In this document: one piece after another, positions 50,045-59,206 of the stretch | Numbering within the stretch: the stretch's first letter is position 1 | Layout: each line of letters opens with the position of its first letter | Source: Helicobacter sp. TUL | GTDB taxonomy: Bacteria; Campylobacterota; Campylobacteria; Campylobacterales; Helicobacteraceae | Direction of reading: 5' to 3' | Length of the DNA stretch: 64,000 bases | NCBI RefSeq assembly: GCF_002287135.1 | Contig: NZ_NESU01000003.1 | Coordinates: 1-64,000, forward strand | The notes under the pieces: generated by a model | Databases searched by the model: none | Seen by the model: only the letters and a program-made list of their open reading frames with translations | What the model was told of the DNA's origin: nothing | Position numbers and translations under genes: made by a program

Positions 50045-50722
50045 TTAGGATTCTAGAATCTCTCGTATGAGCATAAGAATTGCGGTTTGTGCGGCTTGTT
50101 TTTGCACACTTTTGCGATTACCAGCAAAGATGTGTCGCTCTATTTTTGCGACATTGCCTCTTTGTTGCACGCCTATATATACAAGCCCCACAGGTTTTTG
50201 TGCACTTCCTCCATTTGGTCCAGCGATACCACTTGTAGCAAGGGCAAAGTCTGCACCACTTAAATGCAAGATTCCCTTACACATTTGAGAGACAACCACT
50301 TCACTCACTGCACCAAAGCTTTGTAAATCCTGTGAATCTACGCTTAGCCAAGATTCTTTAATGCTATTATCATAGCTTATCACGCCACCCAAAAATACCT
50401 CTGATGCTCCGCTAATTTGGGTAAATTCATAGGCTAATAATCCTCCGGTGCAACTTTCTGCTGTGCTTAGTTTTTGGTTTGTGTTTTTAAGAAGTGTAAG
50501 GGCGGTTTTGGCTAGATTTGTAGTAAGAAGCAGTTTTGCACCAAAGAGTGTATGCACCTCATCAATAAACGCGCGCAATGTTGCTTTGTTATTATGCGAG
50601 GCTTTGATAAAAAAATCTTTAGATTCTAAGATGATGGCATATTGTTTTGCAAGTGTATCAAGGAGTGTAATAGTGCTTAGAGAATCTATACCCATAAGCA
50701 AAAAGGAAGTCGTATGTTTCAT
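50045..50722 (-). CDS. CinA C-terminal-domain protein (nicotinamide-nucleotide amidase type)
   Basis: About 225-residue protein. The C-terminal 150 residues are a CinA/PncC domain with STAESCTGGLLAYEFTQ (about 82-98), GGVISYDNSIK and ATSGIAGPNGGSAQKPVG, which in relatives deamidates nicotinamide mononucleotide in NAD recycling. The N-terminal 70 residues (HTTSFLLMGIDSLSTITLLD) are not the usual MoCF-like domain of full-length CinA. Start at 50722 is favoured by AAGGTG upstream; an ATG 17 codons further has no ribosome site. Confidence 0.85.
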   Translation of the reverse strand: MKHTTSFLLMGIDSLSTITLLDTLAKQYAIILESKDFFIKASHNNKATLRAFIDEVHTLFGAKLLLTTNLAKTALTLLKNTNQKLSTAESCTGGLLAYEFTQISGASEVFLGGVISYDNSIKESWLSVDSQDLQSFGAVSEVVVSQMCKGILHLSGADFALATSGIAGPNGGSAQKPVGLVYIGVQQRGNVAKIERHIFAGNRKSVQKQAAQTAILMLIREILES

Positions 50723-50790
50723 AACAGCACCTTTTTGGTATTTTGTAAGTTGTGGATTTTGATATTTTAGCATTTATTAATGCATTTTTT

Positions 50791-50796
50791 TATACT
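50791..50796 (+). promoter_or_regulatory. -10 box of ppk2
   Basis: TATACT, 35 bases before the ppk2 ATG in the short gap after the divergent cinA-like gene. Confidence 0.5.
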
Positions 50797-50830
50797 CTCA
50801 AAGCTAATCTAAACTATAGGGGGAGTTGGT

Positions 50831-51853
50831 ATGTCAAAAACTAAGCAACAGCTTGTGATTCGTCCAGAAAACAGCTTGGATATTAAGGAAGTGTATAAAA
50901 AGAAGTCTGGCAGAATGAAAGAGTCTTTTTATGAAGAAGAGTTACAAAAACTTCATATTGAACTTTGCAAATTGCAAAATTGGGTCAAGAAATACAAAAA
51001 AAAGATAATGATTATTTTTGAGGGTCGTGACGCAGCAGGCAAGGGAGGCATGATAAAGGCACTAACCGAACATCTTAACCCTAGAGGTTGTCGCACTGTG
51101 GCACTTTCAAAACCTACAGAAACAGAAAGCACCGAATGGTATTTTAAGCGTTATATTTCGACGCTTCCTAGTGGTGGAGAGATTGTGTTTTATGATAGGA
51201 GTTGGTATAACCGTGCAGGTGTAGAAAAGGTAATGGGTTTTTGCACACAAGAACAATATAAGGAATTCATTACACAAGTAGCTAATCTTGAGAATATGAT
51301 TATTGCTAGTGGCACGATGATTTTTAAATATTTTCTTGATGTGGGCAAAGAGGAGCAAAAACGCAGAATCTTGCGACGCAAAACAGATCCATTGCGTATG
51401 TGGAAACTTAGTCCTATTGATGATAAGTCATTGGGGCTTTGGAATGAATATACAGAGGCATTTGAGAAGATGTTTGCGCGCACACATACGCATTTTTGTC
51501 CATGGGTGATTGTCAATACTGATGATAAAAAACGCGCTAGACTAAATGTTGCACGTGATTTGTTAAGCAAAATCGATTATGAAGACAAAGATCAAACCCG
51601 TGTTTGCTTACTCCCAGATCCACATATTGTGTGGCAGTATTCTGAATACCAACATTATAGCGATAATCCTACAAAGGACATTTTGGCGCAATTTAAGGAG
51701 CGCAAAAAAACAAAAGCGTTAAAAGAAAAACTAAGGCTAGATCGCCAAAAAGACAAAAAGCAAGAAAAAAAATCTTTGGTTGGGCAAAAAGATCAGACAC
51801 CAAAAACGCAAGAAAAATCCAAAAAGGAGAGCGGTAGCCAAGACAAAAACTAA
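50831..51853 (+). CDS. ppk2: polyphosphate kinase 2
   Basis: 340-residue PPK2-family kinase that moves phosphate between polyphosphate and nucleotides. Walker A is FEGRDAAGKGGMIKALTEHL (about 61-80), the lid/Walker B region contains RYISTLPSGGEIVFYDRSWYNRAG and EKVMGF, and RILRRKTDPLRMWKLSP follows, all PPK2 hallmarks. The last 55 residues are a highly charged Lys-rich tail absent from minimal PPK2 enzymes. The stop codon directly abuts the 3' end of the tRNA-Glu gene on the other strand. Confidence 0.94.
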   Translation: MSKTKQQLVIRPENSLDIKEVYKKKSGRMKESFYEEELQKLHIELCKLQNWVKKYKKKIMIIFEGRDAAGKGGMIKALTEHLNPRGCRTVALSKPTETESTEWYFKRYISTLPSGGEIVFYDRSWYNRAGVEKVMGFCTQEQYKEFITQVANLENMIIASGTMIFKYFLDVGKEEQKRRILRRKTDPLRMWKLSPIDDKSLGLWNEYTEAFEKMFARTHTHFCPWVIVNTDDKKRARLNVARDLLSKIDYEDKDQTRVCLLPDPHIVWQYSEYQHYSDNPTKDILAQFKERKKTKALKEKLRLDRQKDKKQEKKSLVGQKDQTPKTQEKSKKESGSQDKN

Positions 51854-51929
51854 TGGCGACCCCTGCAAGATTTGAACTTGCGTGACCGCCTAGAAGGGGC
51901 GGTATCCTTGGCCACTAGATGAAGGGGTC
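51854..51929 (-). tRNA. tRNA-Glu (anticodon TTC)
   Basis: 76 bases including an encoded CCA. The minus strand folds as a cloverleaf: acceptor GACCCCT pairs with AGGGGTC, anticodon stem CCGCC/GGCGG encloses the loop CCTTCTA with anticodon TTC, and the T arm contains GTTCAAAT. The 3' CCA end touches the ppk2 stop codon on the opposite strand, with no base between. Confidence 0.95.
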
Positions 51930-51947
51930 AAGCACAATAAAAATGCA

Positions 51948-51953
51948 ATTATA
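51948..51953 (-). promoter_or_regulatory. -10 box of the tRNA-Glu gene
   Basis: Minus-strand TATAAT, 18 bases before the mature 5' end. Confidence 0.65.
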
Positions 51954-51997
51954 CAAAAATATTCTACACAAAACATATCACATTTAGATTTACTTCA

Positions 51998-52003
51998 TAC
52001 AAT
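51998..52003 (+). promoter_or_regulatory. -10 box of the DUF305 gene
   Basis: TACAAT in CATACAATACG, 28 bases before the DUF305 ATG. Confidence 0.5.
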
Positions 52004-52031
52004 ACGCCCACGACATTTTAAAAGGATTTTG

Positions 52032-52667
52032 ATGACACTTTTTCGTTTAATGGTAGGTTTTGCAATCTTGGCTATGACTTGGATTTTTGCCAATACACAT
52101 CATCATACACACTCTCATGATACTATGGATCAACAACAGCTAAGCCAAACTATACTAGAGGCTATGCATATACCTATGATGGCTCAAAATCTATCAGAAT
52201 CTAAGAGTGTAGAGGTCGATTATCTCCGTGATATGATTCCGCATCATCAAGGTGCGGTAGATTCTGCTACGATTCTTTTGCCATATGTCACAAATGATAC
52301 GTTAAAAACGCTAGCACAACATATCATTCAGTCTCAAACCGAAGAAATTGCAATGTTTAATACTTTGCTTGAGAATGATACATTTTCTCACACACAGCTT
52401 TCTTTGTCCGCATATGATGCATTTTTAGAAGCTAATGCAACAGCAATGAATACAATGATGCATGCGATGGGTGCGATAAAGCCTACAGATAATTTTCAAA
52501 AAGACTTTGTTCTTGCAATGATTGCTCATCATCAAGGTGCGATTAGATTTTCAAAAATTGTTTTGAGTTACACCAAAGATCCACAAATACAACAGATCGC
52601 TCGTAAGATTATTGCTACCCAAGAGCATGAAGCAGCAATAATGCAAGATCTCTCAGACAAACTTTAG
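52032..52667 (+). CDS. DUF305 exported four-helix protein
   Basis: 211-residue protein with an N-terminal signal or anchor (about 3-20) and a short His-rich stretch (HHHTHSHD about 24-31). Two copies of the DUF305 signature are visible: DMIPHHQGAVDSATILL (about 67-83) and MIAHHQGAIRFSKIVL (about 165-180), so it is a duplicated ferritin-like helical bundle. The HHQG histidines probably bind copper or another metal in the periplasm; the precise role is unknown. ATG at 52032 lies 5 bases after AAAGGA. Confidence 0.88.
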   Translation: MTLFRLMVGFAILAMTWIFANTHHHTHSHDTMDQQQLSQTILEAMHIPMMAQNLSESKSVEVDYLRDMIPHHQGAVDSATILLPYVTNDTLKTLAQHIIQSQTEEIAMFNTLLENDTFSHTQLSLSAYDAFLEANATAMNTMMHAMGAIKPTDNFQKDFVLAMIAHHQGAIRFSKIVLSYTKDPQIQQIARKIIATQEHEAAIMQDLSDKL

Positions 52668-52669
52668 GG

Positions 52670-53971
52670 TTATGTAGATGGGAGTTGGTCAGCTAAAAGC
52701 TCTAGTGGGTGAAGCACACGCACGGGCGATTTGATAGAATCTAGAGCATTTGTGAGTTGCATTCTGCATGCCCCACATTCTGCGCTTACAATCTGTGCAC
52801 CGCTTTTGTCGATACTCTGTGCTTTTGGTATCCCTGCTTTGAGCGTAAGGGTGTAATTAGAGCTTTGCATACTAATCCCACCAAAGCCACAACAGCGTGT
52901 GCAATCTGACATTTCATTGATAGTGAAATTTTTGGCTAGTAATGCGCGAGGTTGTTTATACACACCAAGCACTTTTCTTGCATGGCAAGGATCGTGATAT
53001 GTGATAGCGTATTCTTGGCGTGTGTCATCAAGTCGTGTGAGAATATCTGTCTTTGCGCTAAGCCATTCGCTGGTCATAAATATTTTTGGCAAAAGGCGCT
53101 CTAAACGCTCTATCCATGTAGATTCTTCACCACTAAGTTCTAGCGCATGTTTCCAATCTACTTTAATCATCGCAGCACACGTTGCTTCAGGGATTATCAT
53201 CGCTTCGATTTCGTCCCAAAAACTTTCAAAATATTGAATGTTGCGTTTTATGAGTGTAGTAACAGTGCGTATATCGCCGGTAAAAAATGCCGGTGCGCCA
53301 CAGCATTCTTGAAATTTGGGGACAAAGGCTTCTATGTCTAAGGCTTTTAGGATTTTCAACAAACTTTCCCCAACATTGACATAATTATAATTTGCCAAGC
53401 AACCGATAAAAATTGCCACGCGACGTTTTTTGGCAGTGCTAGATTCTAGGTGTTGTGGTGTTATGGTGTTGTGGTGGGGTGTGGTATTTGGCATTGGTGT
53501 GCCATATTTTTGCAAAAAGGATTTTTTGGCAAACGGAAATACGCTGCGTTTTATAGGGAGTCTTATTTTTGTCGCATCTCCTTTAAACAAGCAGGGCGCA
53601 AGAAATCCTACAAAAGAAAAGACAAGATCAGCTATTTTTCTGTGTCGTAGCAAGAAAAAATATAAGCGTTTATACCAGCTTATACCAAATTCTTTTGCGA
53701 TGTCAATGCGCACAGATTCTATAGCGGTATCTACAGGGAGACTTGAGGGGCAGTTTGTGACACAAGTAGTGCATAAAAAGCAAGTCTCAAAGATTTTTTT
53801 GCTTGTAGAATCTAGAGGCAAATGCCCAGCTTTGTAAGCACCAAGGAGATCCAAAAATCCTCGAGGCGATGTGGTTTCATCGCGATTAACTTGATAAATG
53901 GTGCAATCAGGGATACATTTTCCGCATTTCACGCAAGAAAAGGCAGTTTTTTGTAAATCAAAGGGCGACAT
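52670..53971 (-). CDS. (Fe-S)-binding protein with CCG domains (GlcF/GlpC type)
   Basis: 433-residue protein with two [4Fe-4S] ferredoxin motifs (CVKCGKCIPDC at about 14-24 and CFLCTTCVTNC at about 65-75), followed by two cysteine-rich CCG domains (ECCGAPAFFTG and RCCGFGGISM) as in the Fe-S subunit of glycolate or anaerobic glycerol-3-phosphate oxidases. No flavin subunit is next to it. It would pass electrons from a dehydrogenase toward the quinone pool. Last gene of the argF operon; 9 bases after hemN, with ribosome site AAGGA. I recall hemN next to a glpC-like gene in H. pylori too. Confidence 0.88.
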   Translation of the reverse strand: MSPFDLQKTAFSCVKCGKCIPDCTIYQVNRDETTSPRGFLDLLGAYKAGHLPLDSTSKKIFETCFLCTTCVTNCPSSLPVDTAIESVRIDIAKEFGISWYKRLYFFLLRHRKIADLVFSFVGFLAPCLFKGDATKIRLPIKRSVFPFAKKSFLQKYGTPMPNTTPHHNTITPQHLESSTAKKRRVAIFIGCLANYNYVNVGESLLKILKALDIEAFVPKFQECCGAPAFFTGDIRTVTTLIKRNIQYFESFWDEIEAMIIPEATCAAMIKVDWKHALELSGEESTWIERLERLLPKIFMTSEWLSAKTDILTRLDDTRQEYAITYHDPCHARKVLGVYKQPRALLAKNFTINEMSDCTRCCGFGGISMQSSNYTLTLKAGIPKAQSIDKSGAQIVSAECGACRMQLTNALDSIKSPVRVLHPLELLADQLPST

Positions 53972-53980
53972 AGCTATCCT

Positions 53981-55354
53981 TTAGATTGTTTTGCTAAAGC
54001 GTTTTTGTTGGGTTGTGTCTTGTAGATAGGCATCAAAGCACATTGCGATATTGCGGATAAGCATTCCGCCAGTTTGTGTGGTTGTGATCGCATTGTTGCT
54101 AACCTCAATCAATCCAGCTTCTTGGTATGGGGCTAAAAGCGCTAATTCACGCGCAAAATGATCACTAAAATGTATGCCAAATTCTTGTTGTGCGTGTGAG
54201 AAATCAAGGCTAAGGGTGTTCATAAGTTCCATAATGACACTTTTGCGCAACCTATCTTCTTGCGTGAGTTTGATTCCTCGCTCTATAGGCAAGATTCCAT
54301 TATCGATAGCCTTTTCATACATCGTCATATCTTTGTAGTTTTGGGCGTAATATTCCACGCCCTCACCAATGCTTGTCAATCCAATACCTATGGTTTGCGA
54401 AAACCCTTTGGTTGTGTAGCCTTGGAAGTTTCTGCGTAATTGCTTTTGTATTTTGGCACGATATAGCTCATCGGTTTTTTTAGCAAAATGATCCATGCCA
54501 ATCATTTCATAACCCGCTGATCCTAATACTTCAATGCTTTGCTTGAGAATCTGAAGTTTTTCCTGTGGTGATGGCAGTGTGCTTTCATCAATCTTGCGCA
54601 TTGTTTTTTTCATCCATGGCACATGCGCGTAGTTAAAGATTGCTAGGCGTTCTGGAGAAAGTTCTAAGACGGTATCAAGCGTTTGTCTAAAGCTCTCAAG
54701 ATTCTGAAATGGCAATCCATAGATGAGGTCAAAGTTAATAGAATCTATTCCAAATTTCCGCGCCAATTCTACGGCTTTTTGCACAAGTTCTGGACTTTGG
54801 TGTCTATGCACGGCTTCTTGGACTTTTGGGTTAAAGTCTTGCACGCCAAAACTTAGGCGATTAAAACCGCCATCGTGTAATACTTGCATTTGATCTTGAG
54901 TGAAATGTCTTGGATCGATTTCACAGCTTATTTCAGCATTTGGAGAAAAATTAGGGAATACTGCGCGTATAGATTCTATGACTTCTTGGAGTTCGGCGGC
55001 ATTGAAAAATGTCGGTGTTCCACCGCCAAAATGGAATTGCACCACTTCTCTTTTAGTGTTTGTTTTATCTGCCAATAGAGCAAGTTCTTTTTTGAAATAT
55101 TCTATATAGCGTGTTTTTTTATCCTCTTTGCTTGTATAGACGACATTGCAACCACAAAAATAACACGCAGATCGACAAAATGGCAAATGCACATATATAG
55201 AAAGCGGTATGTGGGCGTATTTTTCATCACTAAGTTGGAGATTTTCTATATATTCTTTGGAAGAAAAATTGTTATGGAATTCCACAGCAGTCGGATAGCT
55301 TGTGTATCTAGGACCGGGTTTAGAGTAAGCAGCAAACTTTTCAAAATCAATCAT
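53981..55354 (-). CDS. hemN: oxygen-independent coproporphyrinogen III dehydrogenase
   Basis: 457-residue radical-SAM enzyme of haem synthesis that works without oxygen. It starts MIDFEKFAAYSKPGPRYTSYPT, has the cluster motif CRSACYFCGC (about 59-68, CxxxCxxC), FGGGTPTF, and the typical C-terminal HemN domain with GYTTKGF. These are the marks of genuine HemN rather than HemW. Its ATG lies 8 bases within the end of the upstream gene. Confidence 0.95.
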   Translation of the reverse strand: MIDFEKFAAYSKPGPRYTSYPTAVEFHNNFSSKEYIENLQLSDEKYAHIPLSIYVHLPFCRSACYFCGCNVVYTSKEDKKTRYIEYFKKELALLADKTNTKREVVQFHFGGGTPTFFNAAELQEVIESIRAVFPNFSPNAEISCEIDPRHFTQDQMQVLHDGGFNRLSFGVQDFNPKVQEAVHRHQSPELVQKAVELARKFGIDSINFDLIYGLPFQNLESFRQTLDTVLELSPERLAIFNYAHVPWMKKTMRKIDESTLPSPQEKLQILKQSIEVLGSAGYEMIGMDHFAKKTDELYRAKIQKQLRRNFQGYTTKGFSQTIGIGLTSIGEGVEYYAQNYKDMTMYEKAIDNGILPIERGIKLTQEDRLRKSVIMELMNTLSLDFSHAQQEFGIHFSDHFARELALLAPYQEAGLIEVSNNAITTTQTGGMLIRNIAMCFDAYLQDTTQQKRFSKTI

Positions 55355-55811
55355 CGCTCACACCTTGTTTTTGTTTGAGTATGTATTCATCAAGATTAAA
55401 AAATAAGTTTGGGTGTTGTTTTTTTATATCACGCACCACAGAAGTGATATTGAGCGCAGGGAGTGAGCCATCGCTTTGGCGATGAGATTCTACATACATT
55501 TGTGCCACACTCATTGCATCATCAAAATCAATAGGCATTTGTGCAGCAATCTCACGCTCTAATTTCATAAAAAGCTTTTCTTCTTGAATCGTTTTGATAC
55601 GCTTTAGTAATGTATTTAGCATACCTTGAGGCATTAGGACAAATTCGTGATTTTCATTATCTTGCAAAAACCAAATATCCTTCGTGTTATTGAGGTTTCC
55701 TTCTTGGAGTTTGAGTAATGCGCTTTTATCATCAATTTTGCTTAGATACCCTACGCCAAATTGTTGGTGCACATCTTCTTGAAGTAAAAGCTCATTTTTT
55801 GTGAATTTCAT
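55347..55811 (-). CDS. conserved small protein between argF and hemN
   Basis: 154-residue soluble protein, acidic and helix-rich in its second half, without catalytic motifs I can name. The ATG at 55811 overlaps the argF stop in TAATG, so it is translated by coupling; an in-frame ATG eight codons earlier would lie inside argF. It may belong to an uncharacterised family restricted to Campylobacterota (possibly the UPF0763 type), but this is from memory and unsure. Overlaps hemN by 8 bases. Confidence 0.7.
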   Translation of the reverse strand: MKFTKNELLLQEDVHQQFGVGYLSKIDDKSALLKLQEGNLNNTKDIWFLQDNENHEFVLMPQGMLNTLLKRIKTIQEEKLFMKLEREIAAQMPIDFDDAMSVAQMYVESHRQSDGSLPALNITSVVRDIKKQHPNLFFNLDEYILKQKQGVSDD

Positions 55812-56785
55812 TATGCATTTTGCCTTTGTAGCCATACCATAATGCCTTTTTGGGCGTGGAGGCGGTTTTGTGCTTCCAAAAATACTTTGCTTTGTGTGCC
55901 TTCAAGCACTTCCTCGCTTACTTCTTGTCCGCGATATGCTGGTAGGCAGTGTAAAAAGATCGCATCTTTGTTGGCAAGTGTCATTGTAGCACTATCGACA
56001 CAATATTGCTTAAATGCTTTTTGTCGTTCCTGCTTTTGGTCTTCTTGTCCCATAGATGCCCATGTATCAGTCGTAACGACATTTGCTCCACTAACGGCAA
56101 CTTGCACATTATCACACACTAAAATTTGTGCTCCGCTGTGTTTGGCTTCTTGCAGTGCTTGGTTTAAAATATGGGCTTTTGGTTCATAGCCCTTTGGTGA
56201 AGCTATGCGTAGCTCAAACCCAAGCTTTGCACACAACCAAAGCCACGAATGTGCCATATTATTGCCATCGCCTATATATGCTACGATAGGTTTTTGTGTG
56301 GTTTGGGTGCGTGGATAAAAATTACTTGTGTGTGGCATAGAGATTCCACACTCTACCATTGTCATATAGTCTGCCATAAGTTGCACTGGATGATAATCAT
56401 CACTCAATCCATTAATAACAGGCACACTAGAGTATTGTGCAAATTCTTCTATTCTTGCGTGATCGCTTGTGCGCATCATCACCATATCAAGCATAGAGCT
56501 TATAACGCGCGCTGTGTCTTTGATAGGTTCGCCACGTCCAAGCTGTATATCTTTGTTGGAGAGAAAGATTCCCATACCACCAAGCTGATAAATACCTGCT
56601 TCAAAGCTTACGCGTGTGCGTGTAGAAGACTTTTCAAAGACCATACCCAAAGTTTTGCGTTCTAAATACAAGGGCTGTGTTTGATTCTGCCATTCTTGTT
56701 TGATTTGTAGTGCAAGATCAATGATTTCTAGAATCTCATCTTTGCTCAAGTCTCTAAGTGTCAAAAAATGCCTAATCTTGCTCAC
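55811..56785 (-). CDS. argF: ornithine carbamoyltransferase
   Basis: 324-residue enzyme of arginine synthesis that makes citrulline from ornithine and carbamoyl phosphate. The carbamoyl phosphate site [12 protein letters not shown] (about 52-63), [12 protein letters not shown] and the ornithine-site [12 protein letters not shown] (about 289-300) are complete. GTG start at 56785 preceded by GGAGG. First gene of a four-gene operon with the small protein, hemN and the Fe-S protein, with a -10 box at 56829-56834. Confidence 0.95.
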   Translation of the reverse strand: MSKIRHFLTLRDLSKDEILEIIDLALQIKQEWQNQTQPLYLERKTLGMVFEKSSTRTRVSFEAGIYQLGGMGIFLSNKDIQLGRGEPIKDTARVISSMLDMVMMRTSDHARIEEFAQYSSVPVINGLSDDYHPVQLMADYMTMVECGISMPHTSNFYPRTQTTQKPIVAYIGDGNNMAHSWLWLCAKLGFELRIASPKGYEPKAHILNQALQEAKHSGAQILVCDNVQVAVSGANVVTTDTWASMGQEDQKQERQKAFKQYCVDSATMTLANKDAIFLHCLPAYRGQEVSEEVLEGTQSKVFLEAQNRLHAQKGIMVWLQRQNA

Positions 56786-56828
56786 CTAAATCCCTCCAGT
56801 TCCTACAAAAATCGAAAATAAACTATGG

Positions 56829-56834
56829 ATTGTA
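56829..56834 (-). promoter_or_regulatory. -10 box of the argF operon
   Basis: Minus-strand TACAAT in GCTACAATCC, about 44 bases before the argF GTG. Confidence 0.5.
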
Positions 56835-56890
56835 GCAAAAAACACTAAGTTTAAGCATAAATCTTACAAAGAATCCCTGATATTCTTATG

Positions 56891-59128
56891 CTAAGGTTTC
56901 TTTTTGAGTAAAAATAGTAGTGCCAAAATACACATCATACCCACAAAAAGCACTTCACCAAAGGATACGATTGCTTTAGTATTGCCAAGCATTAAAATTC
57001 CAAATGATACGCCTGTTGTGATGGAAGAGAAAAAAATTGCGTGCATTGTGCGTAAGTTTAACCCCTCTTTTGTGGCATAGATTCCATAATCCACGCTGAC
57101 AACAACAAGAATAAGTAGCCCAAATAGATGCAAAATATTAAGAGGAGTGTGTAGCGAAATCACACAAAGCGCACTTGATAGTGGAAAAAGCACGAATATA
57201 GCACATTCCAAAAATGCTCCTTTTACGCTAATGGCGATTGTTATAAGCATAGCACATAATGCTATGCCTAGCACGACAAACATAGGCACATATAGAGAAT
57301 CTGTAATGTGGCTAAGGAGGGTTTGGAGTGATTGTGTTTGTATGTTACCTAGATTCTGGATTTGCGTGTCCTTGGCAAATTCTTGGATAAATGCCAAGTT
57401 TTGGGTGTGTATATTGGCAAGATAATACAATAAGCCATTGTGTGTAATGATACGAAAGCCCATCTCATCAAGCATTGCTGGTGTGAGGTTATATAAATCC
57501 TGAAGTTTGTTTAAGTTATATGCCTTTGTCATATCATCAAAAAGCGCAGAAATTGCTTGGTGTGTGTCAGGGCTACTATGTGCCAAAATACTAGCGCGTA
57601 TGCTTGGTAACATGCGTTGCAGTGTGGCGATGTTTTGTTGTATAGTAGGCGATTGCAAGAAGGCTTCTTGTGTCTTTAGGCGTTTTGCATCTGGAAAGAG
57701 GCTAAGTGGTATGATCGTGTTATGGTTTTTTGAATCTAGCGCGTTTTGCAGGGCATTGGCAAGTGCAATAAGTCCTTGGGTATTTTGATGAGAGAGGAGA
57801 ATGTGGCTTGTATCTTGATTATACGCGTTGGCAAAAAAATCTCGCTCTATTTCTAAATCTTTGTTGTAGTATCCTAATTTGGAGAGATCAAAATCTGTAT
57901 GTAAATGTGTTGCAATAATTCCTGTATTGATAACACAAAGCACAAAAAACCATAATACAGGAATCTTTAGCGTGCGCCATTTGGCTAATGTAGGGAAAAA
58001 TCTTGGATTTTTAAACCCAATGCGTGGATACACAAAGGCAAACATACCATAACTTATGCTTAGCGAAACAATCGCATACAACGAAAGTTGTGCCAAAAGA
58101 GGAAAGGGGATAAAAAGACAGGTTGCAAAGCCTATGATTGTTGTTAGATAGCCATAAAAAACCGGATAATTAAATGTTCTGTGTTTGGTGGCATAGAGTC
58201 CAAAAAAATTGTGGTGCATCATATAATCAATAGCGATATTGCTAATCCCCATACCAAAGGTTAGTGCCATAATTGTTACGTGTGGATAGACATTTGCCAC
58301 GACAAACATTGCCACGATATTGGCAAAAACTAAGGTTGCAATGCTATTAAGTGTGAGCATAGGAATACGAATAATGACAAAATACAACAGAATAAAGACA
58401 ATTGATGAAAAAGTGAGCAAAAATCCTGTTTCCTTGAGTGTCAAAGATAGGTTGATAGAATCCATAAAGTTTTGGGAGAAATATCGTATTGTGGGAAAAT
58501 CTTTGGCAAGAGATTCAAAGTCTGTGATTGTGCGTTGTATAGCATTAGATTCTATACTGCGTAATTCTACAATGCCCAAAAACCCATAATCTTTGGCAAT
58601 AAATGTTTGTTGCTCTTGAGGTGGCAGATAAAATAAACCAAGAGGATCATAAGGATTAAAAGAGCCCTCTTGTGTAGCAGAATCTTGCGTGATATGTGTA
58701 TTGTTGGTTTGTAGCAGAGTTTGCACGCCTTGTGTGATATGGGTTGTAATATAAGCAGGTGTGTATGCTACTTGTGCCGGATTTGTGCGAGGATAGGCAA
58801 AAGCAATGTAATGTGTAGTGATAAAATCTTGCAAGGCTTGTGGAGTTTTTGTGTGTGTAAAGGTTGTGGCAACATTTGGCAGGGATTGTGCGCGTTGTAA
58901 AAAGGATTCAAGAGTGTTTTTTGAGTTTTCATCAAACCCCTTGCTTACGACAAGCACATAGCGAGAACTTGAGAATTCACGATACACATCAATAATTTCT
59001 CGTTGCGCATTGTTTGGAAATAAATCAAGCACTTCTTGAGTGATTTTGTTGTGTGGGAATACAAATATCCCAAATATTGCAGCGATGACACATAATATGA
59101 TATTACAATATTTGAGCCAAATCCTCAT
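56891..59128 (-). CDS. MMPL/RND-type exporter
   Basis: About 745-residue membrane protein with the RND-superfamily plan of small exporters: one N-terminal helix, a periplasmic loop (about 30-220), five helices, a second loop (about 425-605) and five more helices. Helix 4 reads MALTFGMGISNIAIDYMMHH and the matching later one LIILVVVSVDYGIYATKEG, each with an Asp that could take part in proton coupling. Such exporters move lipids or hydrophobic products. ATG 59128 follows AGGAGG; the upstream ATG at 59158 would lie at the promoter. Divergent from an LpoB-like/Sel1 gene. Confidence 0.82.
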   Translation of the reverse strand: MRIWLKYCNIILCVIAAIFGIFVFPHNKITQEVLDLFPNNAQREIIDVYREFSSSRYVLVVSKGFDENSKNTLESFLQRAQSLPNVATTFTHTKTPQALQDFITTHYIAFAYPRTNPAQVAYTPAYITTHITQGVQTLLQTNNTHITQDSATQEGSFNPYDPLGLFYLPPQEQQTFIAKDYGFLGIVELRSIESNAIQRTITDFESLAKDFPTIRYFSQNFMDSINLSLTLKETGFLLTFSSIVFILLYFVIIRIPMLTLNSIATLVFANIVAMFVVANVYPHVTIMALTFGMGISNIAIDYMMHHNFFGLYATKHRTFNYPVFYGYLTTIIGFATCLFIPFPLLAQLSLYAIVSLSISYGMFAFVYPRIGFKNPRFFPTLAKWRTLKIPVLWFFVLCVINTGIIATHLHTDFDLSKLGYYNKDLEIERDFFANAYNQDTSHILLSHQNTQGLIALANALQNALDSKNHNTIIPLSLFPDAKRLKTQEAFLQSPTIQQNIATLQRMLPSIRASILAHSSPDTHQAISALFDDMTKAYNLNKLQDLYNLTPAMLDEMGFRIITHNGLLYYLANIHTQNLAFIQEFAKDTQIQNLGNIQTQSLQTLLSHITDSLYVPMFVVLGIALCAMLITIAISVKGAFLECAIFVLFPLSSALCVISLHTPLNILHLFGLLILVVVSVDYGIYATKEGLNLRTMHAIFFSSITTGVSFGILMLGNTKAIVSFGEVLFVGMMCILALLFLLKKKP

Positions 59129-59156
59129 CATTCCTCCTAGTAACTCTAGCACAATC

Positions 59157-59162
59157 ATTATA
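59157..59162 (-). promoter_or_regulatory. -10 box of the exporter gene
   Basis: Minus-strand TATAAT about 28 bases before the exporter ATG. It is paired with the plus-strand TATAAT at 59175-59180 across 12 bases. Confidence 0.6.
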
Positions 59163-59174
59163 CAAAATTTTAAG

Positions 59175-59180
59175 TATAAT
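59175..59180 (+). promoter_or_regulatory. -10 box of the LpoB-like/Sel1 gene
   Basis: TATAAT in AAGTATAATGG, 26 bases before the ATG, mirroring the minus-strand box. Confidence 0.6.
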
Positions 59181-59206
59181 GGCAGATAAAAATTTTGAGG
59201 TAATGT

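Noticed and set aside
50049-50060. Palindrome GATTCTAGAATC at the end of the cinA-like gene as a terminator
   Set aside because: It is made of one AGAATCT and a near copy, lies in codons and has no loop; better explained by the general motif excess.
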